A stretch of 32,743 nt of DNA from Cupriavidus basilensis (lineage in GTDB: Bacteria > Pseudomonadota > Gammaproteobacteria > Burkholderiales > Burkholderiaceae), in the NCBI RefSeq assembly GCF_029335485.1, contig NZ_JARJLM010000273.1, forward strand, positions 1 to 32,743, given 5' to 3'. Shown piece after piece: positions 21,651-29,563 of the stretch. The position numbers and the translations under genes are program-made. How positions within the stretch are numbered: position 1 is the first letter of the stretch; every line of letters begins with the position of its first letter. Under the pieces are notes generated by a model. That model did no database searches, had not been told where the DNA came from, and saw only the letters and a list, made by a program, of their open reading frames with translations.

Positions 21651-21923
21651 TGTCTCCCCGTATTGTTAGTGAGTCCCGCCGGCGAGGGAGGCCGGCTGGC
21701 ATGTGAATTTACGGATTACGAAATAGTAAACAACTTACGCATAGCGCAAATCCTGACGAACCCTTAGGTTCCGCAGTGCCACATCCGCAACCTGAGGAAC
21801 GGCGCAGGCGCTGCTCCGCATGGCTTGTGCAGCAATCCGCGGCGCAGCAAGACTGCCTTGCGCATCGCCTTGCCTCCTTGCGCGCGTCTCGCCGCCGGGC
21901 AAGGCTGAGCGAGCCGAAATTAA

Positions 21924-21935
21924 TTAACACGTTAA
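21924..21935. promoter_or_regulatory. Operator-like palindrome at the livH promoter
   Basis: TTAACACGTTAA is an inverted repeat with 5-bp arms and a 2-bp centre. It touches the predicted -10 and covers the predicted start site, the usual place for a repressor site. No cognate regulator gene is adjacent. Confidence 0.35.
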
Positions 21936-21963
21936 AGATCGTGCATGGCGCGAATGGTGTCAA
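21935..21963 (-). promoter_or_regulatory. Predicted promoter of the livH-livMG-livF operon
   Basis: A perfect -35 TTGACA (21958-21963) and a -10 GATCTT (21935-21940), 17 nt apart on the minus strand. The -10 matches consensus at three of six positions. Transcription would begin near 21928, leaving a long untranslated leader to livH. Confidence 0.45.
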
Positions 21964-22048
21964 GTGCGGGATTGCCAGTAGACCTGTAGCGCCCCGGGGA
22001 CGGCGACGCCCGGCTGGCGGATCGCCGGCGCGCACCGCGCAAACAAAA

Positions 22049-22072
22049 GGGCGCATGGCTGACCATGCGCCC
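22049..22072 (-). terminator. Intrinsic terminator after livK (system 1)
   Basis: A perfect 10-bp stem GGGCGCATGG/CCATGCGCCC with loop CTGA, followed on the minus strand by TTTTGTTTG. It lies 56 nt after the livK stop, so livK is transcribed apart from, or in excess of, livH-livMG-livF. Confidence 0.85.
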
Positions 22073-22128
22073 CAGGTATGGCGATATCCCGCCGTCTTGT
22101 CTTGCTCGTCGTGCTTGCCTGGCTTCGC

Positions 22129-23280
22129 TTACTTGGCCTGCAGCTTCCACTTGCCGTCGACGACCTGCACCATCACGCGCGCGCGCTGGTCCAGCCCGAG
22201 GTGATCGGTTGGCGTCATGTTCATGATGCCGTGGGAAATCGGCAGCTCCTTGGTCTGCTCCATCGCGTCGCGCAGCCCCTTGCGGAACTCCTTGGTGCCG
22301 GGTTGCCCCTTTTTCAGCGCTTCGGGGATCGCGCGCTGCAGCAGCAGGCCGGCATCCCAGGCGTGGCCGCCGAAGGTCGAGACCTGTCCGCCGAACGTCT
22401 TTTCATAAGCCGTCTTGTACGCCATGGCCGGCTTCTTGACCGGATTGTTGTCGGGCAGCTGCTCGGCCACCAGCAACGGGCCGGCGGGCAGGAAGGTCCC
22501 TTCGCAATCCTTGCCGCAGACGCGCAGGAAATCGGCATTGGCAACGCCGTGGGTCTGGTAGATCCTGCCCTTCCAGCCGCGCTCCTTGAGCGCCTTGGCC
22601 GGCAGTGCGGCGGGCGTGCCTGAACCGGCGATCAGCACCGCGTCGGGGTTGGTGCCCATCATCTTGAGCACCTGCCCGGTCACCGAGGTATCGGTGCGCG
22701 CGAAGCGCTCGTTGGCCACCACCTTGATCTTGCGCATCTCCGCCACCTTGGCGAACTCCTGCGCCCAGCTATCGCCATAGGCATCCGCGAAGCCGATGAA
22801 GGCCACCGTCTTCACGTTGTTGTTGGTCATATGCTCGGCAATGGCGGTGGCCATGTGCGAGTCGTTCTGCGGCGTCTTGAAGACCCAGGCGCGCTTGGCG
22901 TCCATCGGCTCGATGATGCGGGCCGAGGCGGCCAGCGTGATCATCGGCGTCTCGTTCTCGGCCACCACATCGACCATGGCCAGCGAATTCGGGGTGACGG
23001 TGGAGCCGATCACCACGTCGACCTTGTCTTCGCTGATCAGCTTGCGCGTGTTCTTGACCGCGGTGGTGGTGTCCGACGCGTCGTCCAGCACGATGTACTC
23101 GACCTTCTTGCCGGCGATTTCCTTCGGCAGCAGCGAGATGGTGTTCTTCTCCGGGATCCCCAGCGAGGCCGCCGGTCCCGTGGCCGAAACCGTTACCCCG
23201 ACCTTGACCTGTGCGCTGGCGGTGCCGGCGCACAGGGTAGCGGCAGCAAGAGCCAGCAGGCTGGCGCGCTTGAATGTCAT
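22129..23280 (-). CDS. Periplasmic amino-acid-type binding protein LivK (system 1)
   Basis: A 383-residue periplasmic binding protein of the Leu/Ile/Val-binding (type I) family. A signal peptide ends at about residue 23 (LLALAAATLCAGTASA-Q). The mature protein opens with VKVGVTVSATGPAASLGIPEKN, then DDASDTTTAVKNTRKLI and VDVVIGSTVTPNS, the ligand-lobe pattern of the family. A cysteine pair in FLRVCGKDCEG could form a small disulfide loop. AAGGAG lies before the ATG at 23280. The terminator after it and the long gap to livH suggest separate, probably higher, expression. The substrate cannot be read from sequence: HAAT receptors also take urea, aromatic acids or amides. Confidence 0.93.
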   Translation of the reverse strand: MTFKRASLLALAAATLCAGTASAQVKVGVTVSATGPAASLGIPEKNTISLLPKEIAGKKVEYIVLDDASDTTTAVKNTRKLISEDKVDVVIGSTVTPNSLAMVDVVAENETPMITLAASARIIEPMDAKRAWVFKTPQNDSHMATAIAEHMTNNNVKTVAFIGFADAYGDSWAQEFAKVAEMRKIKVVANERFARTDTSVTGQVLKMMGTNPDAVLIAGSGTPAALPAKALKERGWKGRIYQTHGVANADFLRVCGKDCEGTFLPAGPLLVAEQLPDNNPVKKPAMAYKTAYEKTFGGQVSTFGGHAWDAGLLLQRAIPEALKKGQPGTKEFRKGLRDAMEQTKELPISHGIMNMTPTDHLGLDQRARVMVQVVDGKWKLQAK

Positions 23281-23653
23281 CGTGTCTCCTTCCATTGCGG
23301 CAAACGGAAAAGGCATCCGTCCCGGCTTCCGGCCGGTCGGATGCCTCTCATGGTCTTCCTTCTTGTCTTTGTCGTGACCGGAACCCTCGCGGGCCCGTGC
23401 CCCGGACGCAACGCTGGCGCCCGCCTGCTACCCGGACGCCTGGCAGATAGGTATCCGCGGCGCCCTCTCTCCCATCCTGCGCGTGTTCCCCGGCGGCACG
23501 CCGCACGGTTCGGCATGGAATCCATGCCGCGCCGTCCGCGCCGCTCATTCACCGACCGCGCGGTCGGGAATGCGTAGCGAGTCTAACAACAGCACTATCG
23601 CGCGGGTAGCCGGATTAACCCGCATCGCAGCATGCGCATCGCTGCGACATGCC
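23281..23653. other. livK upstream region with several palindromes
   Basis: No gene is supported. Besides the leader hairpin at 23311-23346, two perfect palindromes stand out: CGGCATGGA-A-TCCATGCCG (23511-23529) and CCGACCGCGCGGTCGG (23552-23567). Neither has a T-run, so they are not ordinary terminators. I could not find a good -35/-10 pair for livK. Confidence 0.55.
23311..23346 (-). promoter_or_regulatory. Terminator-like hairpin in the livK leader
   Basis: A 9-bp stem AGGCATCCG (23311-23319) with CGGATGCCT (23338-23346) encloses a GC-rich inner segment and is followed on the minus strand by TTTT. It ends about 30 nt before the livK ATG. That gap is too short for a promoter plus ribosome site, so the hairpin is probably inside the livK mRNA and could attenuate or stabilise it. 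Confidence 0.5.
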
Positions 23654-24412
23654 TCAACGGCTGAAGGCATCCCACGCGGTCTTGGCGATCAGCGCGGTCA
23701 CCACCACGATAAAGACGCGCCGCACGAAGCCGCTGCCGTGCTTGAGCGCCAGCCGGCTGCCCACCTGGCTGCCCGCCACGTTGGCCAGCGCCATCACCAG
23801 CCCGAGCTGCCACCAGACATGTCCCTTGGCCGCCAGCAGCAGCAAGGCCGCGAGGTTGGTGGCCAGATTGACGACCTTGGTCGATGCCGAGGCGTGCAGG
23901 AAATCGTAGCCGAACACACGCACGAACACGATCATCAGGAAACTGCCGGTGCCGGGACCGAACACACCGTCGTAGAAACCGATCGCCGCCCCCGCCAGCA
24001 AGGCTGCCGCGCGCTCCTTGCCGCCGGACAGCGACGGCGCGTGCTCGGCGCCGAGGTTCTTCTTCGCCACCGTGTACACCAGCAGGATCACCAGGATGAA
24101 GGGCAGCGACTTGCGCAGCGGTCCGGCCGGGATCAGCGTCAGTGCGTAAGCGCCAGCCATCGAGAAAGCAAAGGCCGACACCATCGCCGGCAAGGTCGCG
24201 TCCCAGTAGATGCGCACCCGGCGCCCATAGCGCAGCGCGGCATTGGCGGTGCCCGCCAGCGATGCGACCTTGCCGGTGCCCACCAGCGTCGCCGGCGACA
24301 GGCCGGGATAGGCCGAGAACATTGCCGGGAGCTGCACCAGCCCGCCGCCGCCGGCGACAGCATCGATCAGGCCGGCAAGAAAGGCGGTAACAGCAAGAAA
24401 CGCGAATTCCAT
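23654..24412 (-). CDS. TauE/SafE (TSUP) family membrane transporter
   Basis: A 252-residue TSUP-family transporter, an inner-membrane family linked to export or uptake of sulfite, sulfoacetate and related small organic anions. The two family repeats are visible: GLIDAVAGGGGLVQLPA with LVGTGKVASLAGT in the first half, and GFYDGVFGPGTGSFLMIVFV with ASTKVVNLATNLAALLL in the second. About seven or eight membrane helices are expected. I start it at the ATG at 24412, the first that keeps family length. It lies 94 nt after the GNAT-like gene and upstream of livK. Its position inside a HAAT locus suggests a sulfonate or carboxylate link but does not prove one. Confidence 0.9.
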   Translation of the reverse strand: MEFAFLAVTAFLAGLIDAVAGGGGLVQLPAMFSAYPGLSPATLVGTGKVASLAGTANAALRYGRRVRIYWDATLPAMVSAFAFSMAGAYALTLIPAGPLRKSLPFILVILLVYTVAKKNLGAEHAPSLSGGKERAAALLAGAAIGFYDGVFGPGTGSFLMIVFVRVFGYDFLHASASTKVVNLATNLAALLLLAAKGHVWWQLGLVMALANVAGSQVGSRLALKHGSGFVRRVFIVVVTALIAKTAWDAFSR

Positions 24413-24506
24413 GGAGCGCGGGGCAACAGAGGCAGGAGGAGGAAAGAGGAAAGAGCGCGGATCGGGGCCGGCGGGCCATGCGCGCGGCAGATCCGCGCGA
24501 GGGGCG

Positions 24507-25037
24507 TCAGCCGAGCGTCTTGGGCGCCGGCGACAGGTTGCGATGCCACAGGCCGCCGGCCTGCGGAAGGAAGCCCGCCGCCGCTGCCTGCGATGCCGCC
24601 AGCAAGCCGGGCGCCAGCAGCAGATGGCGCACACCGTGCGCGCGGCACCAGTCGGCCAGCAGATCGCAGCAGGCCAGCAGCACGGCGGCATCCTGCGAGG
24701 GCGTTCCGTCATCCCACCATTCGGTGGCGAGCGCCGCCAGGCCGGCCAGGCCGAGGTGAGGCACGAGCGCGACGGGCAGGCAGCCCACCAGCCCGGCCGC
24801 CGCTTCCGCCAGCACGCACGCCCCCCGCTCCGGCCGGGCCAGCAGACCCTCCACCAACGCCTGCCGGGCGCGCGTGGCAGCCACGGGCAGCGGCTGGCGC
24901 GACTGCAGCCAGGCGCACAGCGTCTCGCTATCGGCCGTGCCGGCGAGGCGGATCAGGGCTTGGGGGCTGGCCGGAGAAACCGTGGAAACGGGGGTGTCAG
25001 GCGGGGAAGGAAACGGGGAAAAGGAATCTGAAGGCAT
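24507..25037 (-). CDS. GNAT-like protein, degenerate acetyl-CoA site
   Basis: A 176-residue protein whose middle resembles the GNAT N-acetyltransferase fold: an N-terminal helix pair (ATRARQALVEGLLARPERG), strands ACVLAEAAAGLVGCLPVALVPHLG, then a helix LLACCDLLADWCRAHGVRHLLLAPG and a closing AAAAGFLPQAGGLWHRNL. The usual acetyl-CoA loop (R/Q-x-x-G-x-G/A) before the helix is not present; its place reads GTPSQDAAVLL. It may therefore bind CoA poorly or not at all. The start at 25037 has no strong ribosome site. It lies just upstream of the TSUP gene, and both may share a promoter near 25061-25089. A small non-enzymatic partner role is equally possible. Confidence 0.6.
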   Translation of the reverse strand: MPSDSFSPFPSPPDTPVSTVSPASPQALIRLAGTADSETLCAWLQSRQPLPVAATRARQALVEGLLARPERGACVLAEAAAGLVGCLPVALVPHLGLAGLAALATEWWDDGTPSQDAAVLLACCDLLADWCRAHGVRHLLLAPGLLAASQAAAAGFLPQAGGLWHRNLSPAPKTLG

Positions 25038-25060
25038 GGCAGGCCCGGTGGCAAGGCGGC

Positions 25061-25089
25061 ATTGTCGCACGCACCCCGCGCCTGCCCAA
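25061..25089 (-). promoter_or_regulatory. Possible promoter of the GNAT-like/TSUP genes
   Basis: TTGGGC (25084-25089) and GACAAT (25061-25066) are 17 nt apart on the minus strand. The start site would be near 25054, only about 17 nt before the ATG at 25037. Confidence 0.4.
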
Positions 25090-25136
25090 TGCGGACTTCC
25101 TGGCGAAGTGCTAGCAATGCACCACAAACGGGCATG

Positions 25137-25173
25137 AAAAAAGGCGTTGCCGAGGATCACCCAGCAACGCCTT
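25137..25173 (-). terminator. Intrinsic terminator of transporter operon 2
   Basis: Stem AAGGCGTTGC (25141-25150) with GCAACGCCTT (25164-25173), 13-nt loop, and a run of six T on the minus strand (25137-25142). It lies about 160 nt after the livM stop and separates operon 2 from the GNAT-like/TSUP genes. Confidence 0.88.
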
Positions 25174-25335
25174 CATCTTATATTGACACTGCAGCCTAGT
25201 GACTGCGCGCCTGTCGTCTCCTCGCTTCCGCCTCCATTTAACCTGCGAAAACCGTATATGGAATGTAACGAAGCGGTGCGTTCCAGGCAAGCTAGAAGAA
25301 ACCCTAGCCCCAAAAGCGGGCATGTCGCCCTGTCA

Positions 25336-26376
25336 TCACTCCCGGGGCTTCCCGAACCGCGCCAGAAGCTCGCCCATGATGCCGCGGCGGAATGTCAACA
25401 CGCAGATCACGAAGATCACGCCGGTGACCATGGTGACGGATTCGCCCAGCGAGCCGAACCATTCAATCCCCGTCGCCGAGGCCAGGAAATTGCCGATGTC
25501 GCCAAGCTTGTTTTCCAGCGCCACCACCACGAAAGCCCCGGCCAGCGGGCCCGAGAGCGTGCCCAGGCCACCCACCAGCGTCATCAGGATCACCGAGCCC
25601 GACATAGACCAGTGCACGTCGGTCAGCGTCGCAAAGCCCAGCACCAGTGCCTTGATCGAGCCGGCCAGGCCGGAAAGCGCCGCGGAAAGCACAAACACCA
25701 TCAGCTTGAAGCGGTCGGTATCGTAGCCCAGCGAAATCGTGCGCGGCTCGTTCTCCTTGATCGCCTTGAGGATCTGCCCGAAGGGCGAGTGCACGGTGCG
25801 CACGATCAACGCGAAGGCCGCCACGATGATCGCCAGCGCCACATAGTAGAGCGTCAGGTCGTTGTCCAATGGCAACAGGCCGAACAGCTTGCCGCGCGGA
25901 ATGCCCTGCAGGCCGTCCTCGCCGCCGGTGTAGGGCACCTGCAGGCAGAAGAAGAACAGCATCTGCGCCAGCGCCAGCGTGATCATGGAGAAGTAGATGC
26001 CCTGGCGGCGAATCGCGATCGATCCGACCACATAGCCGATCAGGGCGCCGGTCAGCGTGCCCAGCACCAGCCCCACCTCGGGCGTGACGCCCCACACCTT
26101 CATGGCGTGGCCGGCCGCGTAGGCCGCGCCGCCGAAGAAGGCGGCATGGCCGAACGACAGCAGGCCGGTATAGCCGATCAGCAGGTTGAAGGCGCAGGCA
26201 AACAGCGCGAAGCACAGCACCTTGAGTACGAACACCGGATATGCGCCGGCCATCGGCGCCACGATCAGCGCCAGCAGCAACAATCCGTACAACAGTTTCT
26301 TCTGCACACCCTGCCCCTGTCTTGTCTGCCCCGCGGCCACCGCCGCGCCGGATGGTTGGCTCGATGGTTGGCTCAT
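25336..26376 (-). CDS. livM: Branched-chain-type ABC permease LivM (system 2)
   Basis: A 346-residue LivM-type permease. After a polar 28-residue N-terminus there are about eight to ten membrane segments. Family motifs include LLIGYTGLLSFGHAAFFGGAAYAAGHA and the coupling loop FGQILKAIKENEPRTISLGYDTDRFKL. Near the C-terminus LVGGLGTLSGPLAGAFVV is typical. Its ATG overlaps the livH stop by one base (TGATG), so translation is coupled. It is the last gene of operon 2 and, unlike system 1, is not fused to an ATPase. Confidence 0.95.
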   Translation of the reverse strand: MSQPSSQPSGAAVAAGQTRQGQGVQKKLLYGLLLLALIVAPMAGAYPVFVLKVLCFALFACAFNLLIGYTGLLSFGHAAFFGGAAYAAGHAMKVWGVTPEVGLVLGTLTGALIGYVVGSIAIRRQGIYFSMITLALAQMLFFFCLQVPYTGGEDGLQGIPRGKLFGLLPLDNDLTLYYVALAIIVAAFALIVRTVHSPFGQILKAIKENEPRTISLGYDTDRFKLMVFVLSAALSGLAGSIKALVLGFATLTDVHWSMSGSVILMTLVGGLGTLSGPLAGAFVVVALENKLGDIGNFLASATGIEWFGSLGESVTMVTGVIFVICVLTFRRGIMGELLARFGKPRE

Positions 26377-27260
26377 CACTTCTCCCTCCCGAACAGCCCG
26401 GCCGGGCGCAGCATCAGCACGATCACCATGATGAAGAACACCACCGTGGACGACGCCTCCGGATAGAACACCTTGGTCAGCCCCTCGATCACGCCCAGGC
26501 CGAGGCCGGTGAGGATGGAGCCCATGATCGAGCCCATGCCGCCGATCACCACCACGGCGAACACGATGATGATCAGGTTCTGTCCCATCAGCGGCGAGAT
26601 CTGGATCACCGGCGCCGCCAGCACGCCGGCAAAGGCAGCCAGCGCCACGCCGAAGCCGTAGGTCAGCGTCACCATCAGCGGTACGTTGACGCCGAACGCC
26701 TCAACCATCTTGGGATTCTCGGTGCCGGCCCGCAGGTAGGCGCCCAGCTTGGTCTTCTCGATCAGGAACCAGGTGGAAAAACACACCGCCAGCGAGGCCA
26801 CCACCACCCAGGCCCGGTAGTTCGGCAGGATCATGAAGCCGAGATCGGTGGCGCCGCTGAGGGCTTCCGGCGGCGAATACGGCAGCCCGGACACGCCGTA
26901 GATCGAGCGGAAGATGCCCTCGATCACCAGCGTGATGCCCAGTGTCAGCAGCAGCCCGTAGATATGGTCGAGCTTGTAGATCCAGCGCAGCATGGTGCGC
27001 TCGATCACCACGCCGATCAGCGCCACCGCCAGCGGCGACAGCACCAGCATCAGCCAGTAGTTGATCCCGGCGTACTCCATGCCCATCCAGGCCAGTACCG
27101 CGCCGAGCATGAACAACGCCCCGTGGGCGAAATTGATGACGTTGAGCAGCCCGAAGATGACCGCGAGGCCCAGGCTCAACATCGCATAGAAAGCACCGTT
27201 GACCAGCCCCAGCAGCAACTGGGACAGCATGGCGGGCAGAGGAATACCGAAGATGTCCAT
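26376..27260 (-). CDS. livH: Branched-chain-type ABC permease LivH (system 2)
   Basis: A 294-residue LivH-type permease of standard length. It begins with QLLLGLVNGAFYAMLSLGLAVIFGLLNVINFAHGAL, the hallmark first helices, and has LLTLGITLVIEGIFRSIYG in the middle and VIGGMGSIMGSILTGLGLGVIEG near the end. The coupling-loop segment is LGAYLRAGTENPKMVEAFGVN. No strong ribosome site precedes the ATG at 27260. A 242-nt spacer with several GC-rich hairpins separates it from livK upstream, which may reduce permease relative to receptor levels. Confidence 0.95.
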   Translation of the reverse strand: MDIFGIPLPAMLSQLLLGLVNGAFYAMLSLGLAVIFGLLNVINFAHGALFMLGAVLAWMGMEYAGINYWLMLVLSPLAVALIGVVIERTMLRWIYKLDHIYGLLLTLGITLVIEGIFRSIYGVSGLPYSPPEALSGATDLGFMILPNYRAWVVVASLAVCFSTWFLIEKTKLGAYLRAGTENPKMVEAFGVNVPLMVTLTYGFGVALAAFAGVLAAPVIQISPLMGQNLIIIVFAVVVIGGMGSIMGSILTGLGLGVIEGLTKVFYPEASSTVVFFIMVIVLMLRPAGLFGREK

Positions 27261-27502
27261 CGCAGGCGTTACCGTTGGCGCACCAGCCGGGGTCCGTCAA
27301 TCCCCCGCCAGGCAAGCGCGATCAAAATGAAGCGAAGCGGTTCTGGCTACGCGTGTGGCCGCCGGCGGCACAGCCGGCATGCCAACGCCGCGCAGCGGCG
27401 CCCCAATCGTCTGGCCGGTGCCTCCCGGCGCAAAGGAAGGCACCAGCCCCCGCCCGGTCCCCTTGCGGGGCCGGCGGGACCACACAACTTCAGCTCAAGC
27501 CC

Positions 27503-28711
27503 TTACTTCTTCAGCAGCGAGCACTTCGACTCCGCCACCGTGGTGAAAGCCTGCTCGCCCGGGATGGTGGCGACCACCTTCAGGTAATCCCATGGCTTCT
27601 TCGATTCGGCCGGCGTCTTCACCTGCATCAGGTACATGTCGTGGATGCCGCGGCCATCCTGGCGGATGTAGCCCTTGGTGTAGAAGTCGTTGATCTTGAG
27701 CTTCTTCAGTTCGGCCATGACCTTGTCCGGGTCGTCCGTCTTGGCTGCCTCGACCGCCTTCAGGTAGGTGCGCGCCGCGGAGTAGTCGGCGGCCTGCAGG
27801 CTGCTCGGCATCTTCTTCATCTTGCCGAAGAAGCGGTTGGCGAACTTGCGCGTGTCGTCGTTCATGTCCCAGTACCAGCTGTCGGTCATCAGCAGGCCTT
27901 CGGTGTTCTTCAATCCCAGGCTGTGGATATCGTTGATGAACATCAGCAGGCCGGCGATCTTCATGGTCTTGGTGATGCCGAATTCCTTGGCCGCCTTGAT
28001 CGCATTGATGGTGTCGCCGCCGGCATTGGCCAGGCCCAGGATCTGCGCCTTGGACGACTGCGCCTGCAGCAGGAAGGAGGAGAAGTCGGAGGCGTTCAGC
28101 GGATGGCGGACCGCGCCCACCACGGTGCCGCCGTTGGCCTTCACCACCGCCGAGGTATCGTTCTCCAGCGAGTGGCCGAAGGCGTAATCCGCGGTCAGGA
28201 AGAACCACGACTTGCCGCCCTGCTTGACCACCGCGCTGCCGGTGCCCTTGGCCAGCGCCACCGTGTCGTAGGCATAGTGCACGGTGTACGGCGAGCACTC
28301 CTCGTTGGTCAGGCGTGCCGAGCCGGCGCCGATATTGAAGTAGACCTTCTTCTTCTCCATGGCCACCTTGTTCATGGCCAGGCCGGTGGCGGAGTTGGTG
28401 CCGCCGATCAGCGCATCCAGGCCCTGCTGGTCCATCCACTCGCGCGCCTTCGACGCCGCGATGTCGGCCTTGTTCTGGTGATCGGCCGAGACCAGCTCGA
28501 TGGGCTTGCCCAGCACCTTGCCGCCGGCATCCTCGATCGCCATCTTGATCGCTTCAAGGCCGCCCGGACCGTCGATGTCCGCATACAGGCCCGACATGTC
28601 GGTGATATAGCCGATCTTGACGGTATCGCCCGAGACCTGCGCCGAGGCCGGGGCCATTGCCACTCCCGTTGCGATGGCCGCCAGAGCGACCGCCAGCCGA
28701 GTCATCTTCAT
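27503..28711 (-). CDS. Periplasmic amino-acid-type binding protein LivK (system 2)
   Basis: A 402-residue type I periplasmic binding protein. A signal peptide covers about residues 1-25 (LAVALAAIATGVAMAPASA-Q). The mature start VSGDTVKIGYITDMSGLYADIDGPG is typical, as are NKADIAASKAREWMDQQGLDALIGGTNS and the long SADHQ region. Two cysteines (NEECSPY and the C-terminal SKCSLLKK) could bridge. AAGGAG lies before the ATG at 28711. It sits in the middle of a livG-livF-livK-livH-livM order, downstream of the ATPases. The sequence resembles the subgroup often found with aromatic or short-chain acid pathways, but the ligand is not known. Confidence 0.93.
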   Translation of the reverse strand: MKMTRLAVALAAIATGVAMAPASAQVSGDTVKIGYITDMSGLYADIDGPGGLEAIKMAIEDAGGKVLGKPIELVSADHQNKADIAASKAREWMDQQGLDALIGGTNSATGLAMNKVAMEKKKVYFNIGAGSARLTNEECSPYTVHYAYDTVALAKGTGSAVVKQGGKSWFFLTADYAFGHSLENDTSAVVKANGGTVVGAVRHPLNASDFSSFLLQAQSSKAQILGLANAGGDTINAIKAAKEFGITKTMKIAGLLMFINDIHSLGLKNTEGLLMTDSWYWDMNDDTRKFANRFFGKMKKMPSSLQAADYSAARTYLKAVEAAKTDDPDKVMAELKKLKINDFYTKGYIRQDGRGIHDMYLMQVKTPAESKKPWDYLKVVATIPGEQAFTTVAESKCSLLKK

Positions 28712-28828
28712 TGCTTGTCTCCTTAGTTTCGGCGGCATCCGACGCCACCCGTTCTTGCCCTAAAACAATGCCTGCGATGCATGCCCGCGCATCATGCGTG
28801 CGACCCACCCGGGTCGCGCGGGCATGGA

Positions 28829-29554
28829 TCAGACCCCAAGCAACTCGTTCAGCACCGGCATCTTGGCCTGCAGCTCCGAAGCCGCGAAGCGCTCGACGAT
28901 GGTGCCGTGTTCCATCACATAAAAACGGTCGGCCAGCGGCGCGGCGAAACGGAAGTTCTGTTCCACCATCACCACCGTGTAGCCCTTCTTCTTGAGCATC
29001 AGGATCATGCGCGCCAGGGCCTGCACGATCACCGGCGCCAGGCCCTCGGAGATCTCGTCGAGCAGCAGCAGGTTGGCACCTGTGCGCAGGATGCGGCCAA
29101 CGGCCAGCATCTGCTGCTCGCCGCCCGACAGGCGCGTGCCCTGGCTCTGGCGGCGCTCCTTCAGGTTGGGGAACATCTCGTAGATCTCGGCCTCGCTCAT
29201 GCCTTTCTGCGCCGCGCCGCCCTTCATCCTCAGCAGCGGCGGCAGCAGCAGGTTCTCCTCGCACGACAGGCTGGCGAAGATGCCCCGCTCCTCCGGGCAA
29301 TAGCCGATGCCGCAATGCGCGATCTTGTGCGTGGGCATGCCGACGGTCTCGGTGCCATTGACGCGGATCGAACCCTTGCGCTGGCCGGTCAGGCCCATGA
29401 TGGCGCGCAGCGTGGTGGTGCGCCCCGCGCCGTTGCGGCCAAGCAGGGTCACCACCTCGCCCGGGTTCACGGTCAGGTCGACGCCATGCAGGATGTGCGA
29501 TTCGCCGTACCAGGCGTGCAGGTCCTTGATCTCAAGTGCGGGCGTTGTGCTCAT
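28829..29554 (-). CDS. livF: Branched-chain-type ABC ATPase LivF with altered Walker A (system 2)
   Basis: A 241-residue LivF-type ATPase. The domain order is normal: Walker A region GRNGAGRT at residues 39-46, signature LSGGEQQ at 142-148, Walker B LLLLDEISEGL at 162-172 with the catalytic Glu167 present, and MVEQNFRFA as the H-loop region. The unusual point is Walker A: the phosphate-binding lysine expected at residue 45 is arginine, encoded by CGC. Walker B also has Ile instead of the common Pro after DE. Everything else is conserved, so it is probably expressed and functional in a heterodimer with LivG. AAGGAG, overlapping the livG stop, precedes the ATG at 29554. Confidence 0.94.
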   Translation of the reverse strand: MSTTPALEIKDLHAWYGESHILHGVDLTVNPGEVVTLLGRNGAGRTTTLRAIMGLTGQRKGSIRVNGTETVGMPTHKIAHCGIGYCPEERGIFASLSCEENLLLPPLLRMKGGAAQKGMSEAEIYEMFPNLKERRQSQGTRLSGGEQQMLAVGRILRTGANLLLLDEISEGLAPVIVQALARMILMLKKKGYTVVMVEQNFRFAAPLADRFYVMEHGTIVERFAASELQAKMPVLNELLGV

Positions 29555-29563
29555 CCTGGCTCC

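Larger units (their letters stand above)
21651..22128. other. Regulatory spacer between livK and livH (system 1)
   Basis: No gene is supported in this 478-nt stretch. From livK toward livH it holds the livK terminator (22049-22072), a promoter-like pair (21935-21963) with an overlapping palindrome (21924-21935), and a GCCGGC/GCCGGC hairpin at 21678-21696 in what would be a roughly 280-nt livH leader. A weak second -10-like TACTAT lies near 21725. Confidence 0.6.

Noticed and set aside
25183-25188. A perfect TTGACA on the plus strand after operon 2
   Set aside because: There is no -10 at 16-18 nt and no plus-strand gene downstream.
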